DNA from: Acidobacteriaceae bacterium
GTDB taxonomy: Bacteria; Acidobacteriota; Vicinamibacteria; Vicinamibacterales; CAVVIG01
DNA length: 6,392 nucleotides
Assembly: GCA_031274845.1 (NCBI GenBank)
Contig: JAISPN010000063.1
Coordinates: 1 to 6,392 of the forward strand
Reading direction: 5' to 3'
Below are positions 1 to 5,480 of this stretch, piece by piece. The position numbers were made by a program, and so were the translations under genes. The notes beneath the pieces are model-generated. The model saw only the letters and a list, made by a program, of their open reading frames with translations, searched no databases and was not told the DNA's origin. Positions within the stretch are counted from its first letter, which is position 1; each line of letters opens with the position of its first letter.

Positions 1-94
1 CGGTCAGGTAGAAGAGATGAGCATCGTAGCACAAACCCCGCGGCGCATTCCGGACGGGCGTGAATCACGCACGCGCGTACATGGCCAATTTCGA
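1..94. other. Edge region downstream of the cupin gene, no supported gene
   Basis: No gene can be supported in these 94 bases. One plus-strand frame is open from the edge to a TGA at 61-63 and another to a TAG near 146, but neither shows recognisable protein sequence. A short inverted repeat, GCGTGA / TCACGC at 58-70 with one central base, has no T-run after it on either strand, so I do not call it a terminator. Confidence 0.5.
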
Positions 95-496
95 TCAGCG
101 ATGGTTCGTTTCACCGCGATAGGTGTCGTCGGTGACCGCTTCTAGCCATGTGGTGACGGCGTTGATGTTGACCGCCAGGTGGACGCCGCGTGTGCCGGGG
201 ACGGCGCCGTGCCAGTGCTTCTCGCCGGGCGCGAAGACGACGGCATCGCCGGTGTCGAGATCGTGCGCGGGTTGGCCGAGCGCCTGCACGCGGATGCGTC
301 CTTCGGTGACGAACAACCACTGCGGTCCGGAATGTGTGTGCCAGTGGGTCCGCGCGTGATCCTCGAACTGCACGTGGTAGGCGTGGACGGGTGTCTCGTG
401 GTCGCTCGACGCGAGCAGCCGTGTGCGCGCGGTTCCTGTGAACGAGGCGGCATCGACCGGACGAGGTGGCGCTGCGCTACTACGGAAGATATTCAT
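95..496 (-). CDS. Small single-domain cupin, similar to Mn-dependent hydroxynitrile lyase-type cupins
   Basis: This 133-residue protein is one cupin beta-barrel with no signal peptide, so it is probably cytosolic. Motif 1 lies at about residues 51-66 (HWHTHSGPQWLFVTEG) and supplies H53, H55 and Q59, with Gln where many cupins have Glu. Motif 2 lies at about 83-96 (GDAVVFAPGEKHWH) and supplies H94. The three His plus one Gln set, its numbering, the HLAVN stretch at 106-110 and the VTDDTYR tail all resemble, from memory, GtHNL of Granulicella tundricola, a cupin that cleaves and forms cyanohydrins in vitro. The natural role of that group is not established. Position 110 is Asn here (Gln in GtHNL, as I recall) and position 40 is Tyr, so the substrate may differ. 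AGGAG five bases before the ATG supports the start. The gene is divergent from uvrA, with no sign that the two work together. The cupin fold is certain; the reaction is not. Confidence 0.9.
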   Translation of the reverse strand: MNIFRSSAAPPRPVDAASFTGTARTRLLASSDHETPVHAYHVQFEDHARTHWHTHSGPQWLFVTEGRIRVQALGQPAHDLDTGDAVVFAPGEKHWHGAVPGTRGVHLAVNINAVTTWLEAVTDDTYRGETNHR

Positions 497-500
497 CGTG

Positions 501-505
501 CTCCT
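501..505 (-). promoter_or_regulatory. Shine-Dalgarno site of the cupin gene
   Basis: On the minus strand AGGAG ends four bases (CACG) before the ATG at 496. This is a strong, well-placed ribosome binding site and fixes the cupin start codon. Confidence 0.75.
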
Positions 506-553
506 ATGATAGCGAGCGCAGGAACTGTGACGGTGTACGATAGGCGTTTCCGC

Positions 554-571
554 TGACCCGGATCGGGGTCA
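554..571 (+). promoter_or_regulatory. Inverted repeat (TGACCC-N6-GGGTCA) just upstream of uvrA
   Basis: Six-base arms TGACCC (554-559) and GGGTCA (566-571) flank a six-base loop and end 10 bases before the uvrA ATG. The only SD-like run in this leader, GGGG at 565-568, lies largely in the right arm and would be paired if the hairpin formed. It could be an operator for a dimeric repressor, a weak translational control hairpin, or chance in GC-rich DNA. Confidence 0.35.
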
Positions 572-581
572 CCGAACGCAT

Positions 582-3539
582 ATGTCCGAGAACGAGGCGT
601 CTCACGCGACAGCCCCCACGGACCTCACGGTTCGCGGGGCTCGCACGCACAATCTGAAGAACGTCGATGTCACCTTGCCGGTCGGCAAGCTGATTATCGT
701 CACCGGGGTCAGCGGCTCCGGGAAGTCCTCGCTTGCCTTCGACACGATCTACGCCGAAGGGCAGCGCCGGTACGTCGAATCGCTGTCCGCCTACGCGCGT
801 CAATTTCTGGAGCGGATGGAGAAGCCGGACGTCGACCGCATCGATGGCATCGCGCCGGCGATTGCCATCCGGCAGAAGAACAGCGTCAGGAATCCGCGAT
901 CGACGGTCGGCACCACGACCGAGATTCACGACTACATGCGGTTGCTCTTCGCGCGCATCGGACGCACGTTCTGCCGTCAGTGCGGACGCGAAGTCGTGCG
1001 CGAGACGGCTGAAGTGGTGGCCGGGCAACTCGCTGAGCTTGGCGAGGGGACAAGGCTCATCATCGGCTTCGACCTTGCGGCGATCGACGGGGGGAGCGTC
1101 GGGCAAGTGGATACCGGACGCGAGGTCGATGAACTGAGCGAAACCGGCGACAGTGATGTCGCCGAGCCGGCCGAGACGAAGACAGCGCCGGTGTCGCAGG
1201 TTGCGATGGTGCGTGCCACGATCGAGACGCTTCGGAAGAATGGTTTTGGCCGTCTCCTTGTTGAGGGGCGCGCGGTTGGTTTCGAGGATGTCGATGCGGT
1301 GGCGCTCGCGCGGCAGGCGACATTGCACGTCGTCGTCGATCGCGTGCAGCTTGGCGGCGAGGAGACGCGGCAACGGCTGACCGATTCAATCGAGACGGCG
1401 TACCGCGAAGGGGGAGGCGCGGCCTGGGCGCTTCAGGTCGCAAGCAGTGACGGCGCACCGTCGACGCTGCACCAGTTCTCCGAGCGCTTCGAATGCCGCG
1501 TCTGCCAGATCGCCTACGAAGATCCGCAGCCGCGTCTATTTTCGTTCAACAACCCGTTCGGTGCCTGTCCCACCTGCCACGGCTTTGGCAACGTCGTCGA
1601 GCTCGACATGAGCCTCGTCGTGCCCGACCCGTCGAAGACGCTTGCGGCGGGCGCCATCGAGCCATGGAGCAAGCCGCACTACCGCGCGCAGTTCGCCGCG
1701 CTCAAGAAAGTGGCGAAGAAGGCGAAGCTGCGTATGGATGTGGCGTGGGACGCGCTGACGGATGACGAACGGCGTTTCGTTGTCGACGGCGATCCCGCGC
1801 TTGATTTCGACGGCGTGCGAGGATTCTTCCACTGGCTCGAACGCAAGAAGTACAAGGTACACGTTCGCGTGTTTCTCAGCCGCTATCGCGGCTACCAGAT
1901 GTGCCCCGATTGTGGTGGCAGCCGTCTCAGGCGAGAGGCGCGTGATGTGCGCGTGGCGGAGCGGACGATCGATGAAGTGTCCGCGCTGACCGTCAGCGAC
2001 GCGCAACGCTTCTTCGACGATCTGGGGTTGACGGACAAAGAGCTCGCGATTTCCGGGAAGGTCTTGAAGGAAATCCGGCGGCGGTTGTCGTTTCTGCGCG
2101 ATGTCGGCCTCGACTATCTGACACTTGACCGCTTGTCGAACACGTTGTCGGGCGGCGAGGCGCAGCGGATTAATTTGGCGACGTCGCTCGGCTCCTCGCT
2201 CGTCGGCACGCTGTACGTGCTCGACGAACCGTCGATCGGCCTGCACTCGCGCGACAACCTGCGGCTCATCGACATCCTGCGGCAGCTTCGCGATCAGGGC
2301 AACACGGTCCTCGTCGTCGAACACGATGCCGACATGATCAAGGTGGCCGATCACATCGTCGATCTCGGGCTCGGCGCGGGCGAGCAGGGGGGGCGTGTCA
2401 TTTTCTCGGGCACGCTCGACGACTTGATGCACGAGCCGCGATCGCTGACGGCGAAGTACTTGCGGGGGGAACTCGCGATCCCGGTGCCGGCGATGCGGCG
2501 CAAAGGGCTCGGACAGAAAATCGAGTTGCGTGGCGCGCGCGAGCACAACCTGAAAGGCGTGGATATCACCATTCCGCTGAATACGCTGACTTGTGTCACC
2601 GGTGTCAGCGGATCGGGGAAATCGACGCTCGTGCACGATGTGCTGTACGCCGCGATCAAGCGCGCCAATGGGGGCTGGGATCGGCGCGTCGGTAGTTTCA
2701 CGTCGCTCGAAGGCGTGGAGATGGTGAGCGACGTGGTGCTGGTCGATCAGGCGCCGATCGGCCGGACGCCGCGATCGAATCCGGTGACGTACCTGAAGGC
2801 GTTCGATCCGATCCGCGAGCTCTTTGCCGCGACGAAAGACGCGCGATCGCGCGGGCTCACGGCGAGTCACTTTTCGTTCAACGTGCCGGGCGGGCGTTGC
2901 GAAGCGTGTCAGGGCGAAGGCGAAGTCCGGGTCGAGATGCAGTTTCTCGCCGACGTCTTCGTGCCGTGCGATCAGTGCGACGGCAAGCGGTTCAAGCCGC
3001 AAGTGCTCGACGTGAAATACAAGGGGCGCAACGTGCATCAGGTGCTCGACCTGACGGTGCGCGAAGCGCTGGTCTTCTTCAGCAGCTCGCCCAAAGTGTT
3101 GCGGCGTTTGCAGGTGCTCGACGAAATCGGCCTGGGGTATCTTCGCCTGGGGCAGCCGGCAACAACTTTGTCGGGAGGCGAGGCGCAACGGATCAAGATC
3201 GCGGCGCACCTCTCGTCGCACGGCGGCGAACGGCTGCTCTACATTCTGGATGAGCCGACGACAGGCTTGCACTTCGACGACATCGCCAAGCTCCTCACCG
3301 CGTTCAGGAAGCTGCTCGAAGCGGGCAGCACGCTGGTGGTGATCGAGCACAATCTGGACGTCATTAAAACGGCGGACTACATCATTGACCTTGGCCCTGA
3401 AGGGGGCGAGGCGGGCGGACGGATTGTCGCGACGGGGACTCCCGAGCAAGTGGCCGCGGTGAAGGAGTCGCACACGGGGAAATACATCAAGGCGGCGCTT
3501 GCCGAAGGGCGTTCGCATGCCTATGCGTTGGGACGGTGA
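582..3539 (+). CDS. uvrA: UvrA, excinuclease ABC subunit A
   Basis: UvrA is the dimeric ATPase that finds bulky DNA lesions and loads UvrB in nucleotide excision repair. All core parts are present in 985 residues. The first ATPase half has Walker A GVSGSGKS (42-49), signature LSGGEAQR (522-529), Walker B LYVLDEP (544-550) and the H-loop His581. The second half has Walker A GVSGSGKST (674-682), LSGGEAQR (863-870), LLYILDEP (885-892) and His923. Zinc modules are C305/C308-C329/C332 and C773/C776-C796/C799. Further CxxC pairs stand at 131/134 and 441/444. It is longer than the usual ~940 residues, mainly because of an acidic insert at about 166-206 in the UvrB-binding region. The ATG at 582 is the only plausible start: an in-frame stop lies at 528-530 and no start codon lies between. 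Its SD is weak (GGGG, 13 bases away). It is the first gene of a probable operon. Confidence 0.98.
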   Translation: MSENEASHATAPTDLTVRGARTHNLKNVDVTLPVGKLIIVTGVSGSGKSSLAFDTIYAEGQRRYVESLSAYARQFLERMEKPDVDRIDGIAPAIAIRQKNSVRNPRSTVGTTTEIHDYMRLLFARIGRTFCRQCGREVVRETAEVVAGQLAELGEGTRLIIGFDLAAIDGGSVGQVDTGREVDELSETGDSDVAEPAETKTAPVSQVAMVRATIETLRKNGFGRLLVEGRAVGFEDVDAVALARQATLHVVVDRVQLGGEETRQRLTDSIETAYREGGGAAWALQVASSDGAPSTLHQFSERFECRVCQIAYEDPQPRLFSFNNPFGACPTCHGFGNVVELDMSLVVPDPSKTLAAGAIEPWSKPHYRAQFAALKKVAKKAKLRMDVAWDALTDDERRFVVDGDPALDFDGVRGFFHWLERKKYKVHVRVFLSRYRGYQMCPDCGGSRLRREARDVRVAERTIDEVSALTVSDAQRFFDDLGLTDKELAISGKVLKEIRRRLSFLRDVGLDYLTLDRLSNTLSGGEAQRINLATSLGSSLVGTLYVLDEPSIGLHSRDNLRLIDILRQLRDQGNTVLVVEHDADMIKVADHIVDLGLGAGEQGGRVIFSGTLDDLMHEPRSLTAKYLRGELAIPVPAMRRKGLGQKIELRGAREHNLKGVDITIPLNTLTCVTGVSGSGKSTLVHDVLYAAIKRANGGWDRRVGSFTSLEGVEMVSDVVLVDQAPIGRTPRSNPVTYLKAFDPIRELFAATKDARSRGLTASHFSFNVPGGRCEACQGEGEVRVEMQFLADVFVPCDQCDGKRFKPQVLDVKYKGRNVHQVLDLTVREALVFFSSSPKVLRRLQVLDEIGLGYLRLGQPATTLSGGEAQRIKIAAHLSSHGGERLLYILDEPTTGLHFDDIAKLLTAFRKLLEAGSTLVVIEHNLDVIKTADYIIDLGPEGGEAGGRIVATGTPEQVAAVKESHTGKYIKAALAEGRSHAYALGR

Positions 3540-3540
3540 G
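3535..3540 (+). promoter_or_regulatory. Shine-Dalgarno site (GGTGAG) deciding the start of the HEAT-repeat gene
   Basis: GGTGAG overlaps the uvrA stop codon (TGA 3537-3539) and lies six bases before the ATG at 3547. This spacing, with the signal peptide that starts exactly there, favours 3547 over the in-frame ATG at 3499 inside uvrA. Confidence 0.65.
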
Positions 3541-3546
3541 AGACCA

Positions 3547-4812
3547 ATGAAGATAATTGCTGTCGCGGCGATGGCCGCGTTCCTTGTTGTGGCTTGGCCA
3601 AATGCCGGGCGTGCCCAGGGCTCGTTCGAGCAGACGGTCAGTAATTTGACGAGCACGGATCACCGCGCGCGCATGCGCGCCGTGCAGATTTTGAAGGATG
3701 GCGCCTACGAAGCGGCGGCGGTGCCTCTGGCGCGCACGGTGCTCGATGAGCGGAACGACATCCAGCTCGAATCGATTGCCGCCGAGCTCAAGATCTTTCT
3801 TGCCGAGAAGTCGACGTCGCGTAAGTACGCGGGGCGCATTGCCGAGACGCACGGACGCCTCGACGCGGATGCGGTGTTTACGGCGGGCCCTGGCGCGCTC
3901 GGGGCGCGCCGCGTGCCGCTGCCGGTCGTGCGTGCGCTGATTACGGTGACGCATGATGGCAATCCCAAGGTGGTGCTGGAGGCGGTGTACGCGCTGGGCG
4001 CGCTGGGCGGCGAAGTCACCGCGGCGGATCGAGCGGCGTTGTTGCGCGACGCGGCGCCGGTCGTTGCCGGACTGCTTGGCGTGCCCGATCCCGCGTTGCG
4101 GTACGCCGCGGTCCGCGTGGCCGGACGTCTGTTTGCGGTCAGGCCCGGCGATGCGCCGATCGACGACCTGCTTGGCCATGGCGTCATCGCGGCATTGAAC
4201 GATCGCGAGGAGCCGATTCGCGAAGCGGCGATGGATGCGCTCGGCTCGATGCGCTACGAACCGTCGGCACGGGCGCTCGGCGAACTGTTCCGGTACTACC
4301 GCAAAGGGCGGCTGGCGGTGGCGTCGCTTGGCGCGCTGGCGCGGATCGGTCAGGCGGCGAGCGTGCCGGAGTTTGTCGAGCAGATGAGCGCCAAGGATGT
4401 GTCGTTCCGCGTGCTGGCGATCGAGGGCTTGGCGAGAACTGGCGACCGGAGCCGCAACGAGGCGATTCAGGTGGGCATGGGACGCGAAAACCAGGGCGCG
4501 GTGTTGCTGGCCGCGCACTTTGCCAACGTGATGCTCGCCGACGGGGCTGTCGATGTGATTGTCGCGTCGCTCGCCGATGACACGTTGCACGAACAGGCGA
4601 TGGGGTACGTCATCGAGCTTGCCGCGCGGCATCCCGAGGCGTTCGTGCGCTTCGTGCAAGATCCGAAACCAGACGTGCGCGCGAGCGTTGTCGATGCGCT
4701 CGGCGTGTCAGGCAATCCGTCGGTGCTGCCCGCGCTCCGTCAGGCGTTGCAGGATAGAAACCTCGATGTGCAGCACGCGGCCATCCGCGCGATTGCGCGT
4801 CTCGGGGCGTGA
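3547..4812 (+). CDS. Exported HEAT-repeat protein of unknown function
   Basis: This 421-residue protein starts with a signal peptide: Lys2, a hydrophobic stretch at 3-17, and a likely cut after Ala23 (GRA|QG). It is therefore expected outside the cytosol. The rest is almost wholly helical repeats of the HEAT / PBS-lyase type. Recognisable units lie at about 27-81, 123-155, 162-196, 206-236, 238-268, 273-298, 365-389 and 391-420. The clearest is the last, with PALRQALQDRNLDVQHAAI. Such arrays usually form a binding solenoid; I see no enzyme motif, lipobox or later membrane segment. An in-frame ATG at 3499 would add 16 residues and bury the signal peptide, so 3547 is preferred. The gene begins 7 bases after uvrA and its stop overlaps the mpg start, so all three are probably cotranscribed. 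HEAT-like folds also occur in the AlkC/AlkD DNA glycosylases, but the signal peptide argues against that. Function unknown. Confidence 0.85.
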   Translation: MKIIAVAAMAAFLVVAWPNAGRAQGSFEQTVSNLTSTDHRARMRAVQILKDGAYEAAAVPLARTVLDERNDIQLESIAAELKIFLAEKSTSRKYAGRIAETHGRLDADAVFTAGPGALGARRVPLPVVRALITVTHDGNPKVVLEAVYALGALGGEVTAADRAALLRDAAPVVAGLLGVPDPALRYAAVRVAGRLFAVRPGDAPIDDLLGHGVIAALNDREEPIREAAMDALGSMRYEPSARALGELFRYYRKGRLAVASLGALARIGQAASVPEFVEQMSAKDVSFRVLAIEGLARTGDRSRNEAIQVGMGRENQGAVLLAAHFANVMLADGAVDVIVASLADDTLHEQAMGYVIELAARHPEAFVRFVQDPKPDVRASVVDALGVSGNPSVLPALRQALQDRNLDVQHAAIRAIARLGA

Positions 4813-5480
4813 GGCTTCCGCCATCGTTCTACCGGCGTCCCACGCTCACGGTTGCTCGCGAACTGCTCGGCAAAGTCCTCGTGCATACGCGCGATGGCCT
4901 CATCACAAGCGGCGCGATTGTCGAAGTTGAAGCCTACATCGGCGAGGACGATCCCGCGTGTCATGCGGCGACCGGCCCGACGGCACGCAATGCGCCGCTG
5001 TACGGCGCGCCCGGCCTTGTGTACGTGTACCTGAACTACGGCATCCACGCGCTCGTGAACGCCGTAACCGAGGACGAAGGACGTCCAGCGGCGGTGCTCA
5101 TTCGCGCGCTCGATCCCATCGACGGCATCGACATCATGCGCGAACGGCGCGCGCAAGCGGCGAAGGGACGCCGCCCACGCTCGCGTGCGAGCGTGGGCGT
5201 CCACGATCTCTGCCGCGGTCCCGGTAATCTGACGATGGCGATGGGGATTACGCTCGACGAGAACCAGATGGATCTTGAAAGCGGTTCGCTCGGTATCGTC
5301 GAGGGGGGGCTGACGATGGGCGCGATTACGTCAGGCCCGCGCATTGGGATTCGCGTGGGAACGGAACGGCCGTGGCGATTGTGGGTGAGCGATCACCCGG
5401 CCGTGTCCGGCCCCGCGCGCCTCAATGCCGCGATCACTTCAACGGCTGTCCGGCGCCGGCGGTCGACATCCACCGTGTAA
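4809..5480 (+). CDS. DNA-3-methyladenine glycosylase, AAG/MPG family
   Basis: This enzyme removes alkylated and deaminated purines (3-methyladenine, 7-methylguanine, hypoxanthine) from DNA to begin base excision repair. The family pattern is clear in 223 residues. VEVEAYIGEDDPACH (38-52) carries the catalytic Glu41, equivalent to human AAG E125, with Tyr43 and His52. YVYLNYG (72-78) carries Tyr77, the residue wedged into DNA (human Y162). Asn84 and Arg99 match human N169 and R182, and CRGPGNLT lies at 135-142. The GTG start at 4809 shares four bases (GTGA) with the stop of the HEAT gene, a sign of translational coupling; the nearby GGGG is too close to act as a normal SD. Two oddities are a loop insert at about 121-131 made by a palindromic DNA element, and a basic tail (AVRRRRSTSTV) after the usual end near ARLN, encoded where the convergent aminopeptidase gene overlaps. 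Confidence 0.95.
   Translation: MRLPPSFYRRPTLTVARELLGKVLVHTRDGLITSGAIVEVEAYIGEDDPACHAATGPTARNAPLYGAPGLVYVYLNYGIHALVNAVTEDEGRPAAVLIRALDPIDGIDIMRERRAQAAKGRRPRSRASVGVHDLCRGPGNLTMAMGITLDENQMDLESGSLGIVEGGLTMGAITSGPRIGIRVGTERPWRLWVSDHPAVSGPARLNAAITSTAVRRRRSTSTV
5172..5199. repeat. GC-rich palindrome inserted in the mpg coding sequence
   Basis: Perfect 13-base arms CGCCCACGCTCGC (5172-5184) and GCGAGCGTGGGCG (5187-5199) are separated by two bases (GT). Allowing a three-base bulge (an extra GCC in the left arm), pairing continues outward over GGACGCC (5166-5172) and GGCGTCC (5196-5202), giving a 37-base element. It is translated in frame as residues of about 121-131 of the glycosylase, in a loop between the helix ending RERRAQ and the CRGPGNL motif, where the family varies in length. 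This suggests a REP-like or translated palindromic element, but only one copy is in the window, so mobility is not shown. Confidence 0.6.
5434..5480. other. Convergent coding overlap of mpg and the M1 aminopeptidase gene
   Basis: The stop of the minus-strand aminopeptidase gene (5434-5436) lies 47 bases inside mpg, whose stop is at 5478-5480. Both strands code here: plus gives the basic Mpg tail, minus gives the aminopeptidase end including TAGAGQPLK. There is no non-coding gap and no U-tract terminator between the genes, so transcripts from the two sides probably overlap. Confidence 0.8.

Larger units (their letters stand above)
497..581. promoter_or_regulatory. Divergent intergenic region with putative bidirectional promoter(s) for the cupin gene and uvrA
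   Basis: These 85 bases are the only space for promoters of the two divergent genes. The heptamer TATGATA at 505-511 reads as a -10 box (TATGAT) on the plus strand and as TATCAT on the minus strand. A second box, TACGATA at 536-542, reads TATCGTA on the other strand. Such symmetric -10 boxes are known to start transcription in both directions. No convincing TTGACA-like -35 box sits 16-18 bases upstream of either box on either strand, so the assignment is tentative. If the minus-strand TATCAT is used, the cupin mRNA would begin only a few bases before its ATG. I looked for the common SOS box forms (CTGT-N8-ACAG, GAAC-N4-GTTC, GTTC-N7-GTTC) and found no good match. Confidence 0.4.

Noticed and set aside
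58..70. Inverted repeat GCGTGA / TCACGC after the cupin gene, considered as a terminator
   Set aside because: Only 5-6 pairs, a loop of 1-3 bases and no T-run; too weak to call.
179..556. A 125-codon plus-strand open frame opposite the cupin
   Set aside because: The minus-strand frame has complete cupin motifs and a good SD site, so the plus frame is a shadow.
497..581. SOS (LexA) box upstream of uvrA
   Set aside because: CTGTGACGGTGTACGA near 525-540 matches only half of the CTGT-N8-ACAG pattern, and no GAAC-N4-GTTC or GTTC-N7-GTTC site is present.
504..1373. A 289-codon minus-strand open frame over the start of uvrA and the promoter region
   Set aside because: Antisense shadow of uvrA with no domain and low-quality composition.
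3499..3546. Upstream in-frame ATG for the HEAT gene, inside the end of uvrA
   Set aside because: It would add 16 residues before a complete signal peptide and lacks a suited SD; the ATG at 3547 has GGTGAG six bases upstream.
1536..3656. A 706-codon open frame on the minus strand opposite uvrA
   Set aside because: It lies entirely over intact uvrA and its short overhang, has no recognisable domains, and is rich in Arg, His and Gln as expected of the antisense of GC-rich coding DNA.
3892..3910. Hairpin with 7-base arms GGCGCGC / GCGCGCC in the HEAT gene
   Set aside because: Built from alternating GC in an Ala/Gly/Arg-coding stretch, with no T-run after it; likely chance in GC-rich DNA.
3487..4659. 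A 390-codon minus-strand open frame opposite the HEAT gene
   Set aside because: Arg/His-rich antisense shadow; the plus strand has a signal peptide, an SD site and clear HEAT repeats.
3547..4812. HEAT protein as an AlkC/AlkD-type DNA glycosylase
   Set aside because: The repair context is suggestive, but it has a signal peptide and I cannot identify the catalytic Asp/Trp/Arg set of AlkD.
5450..5459. Ten-base perfect palindrome CCGGCGCCGG within the convergent overlap, considered as a bidirectional terminator
   Set aside because: It has no loop and no T-run on either side, and short CG-only palindromes are common at this GC content.
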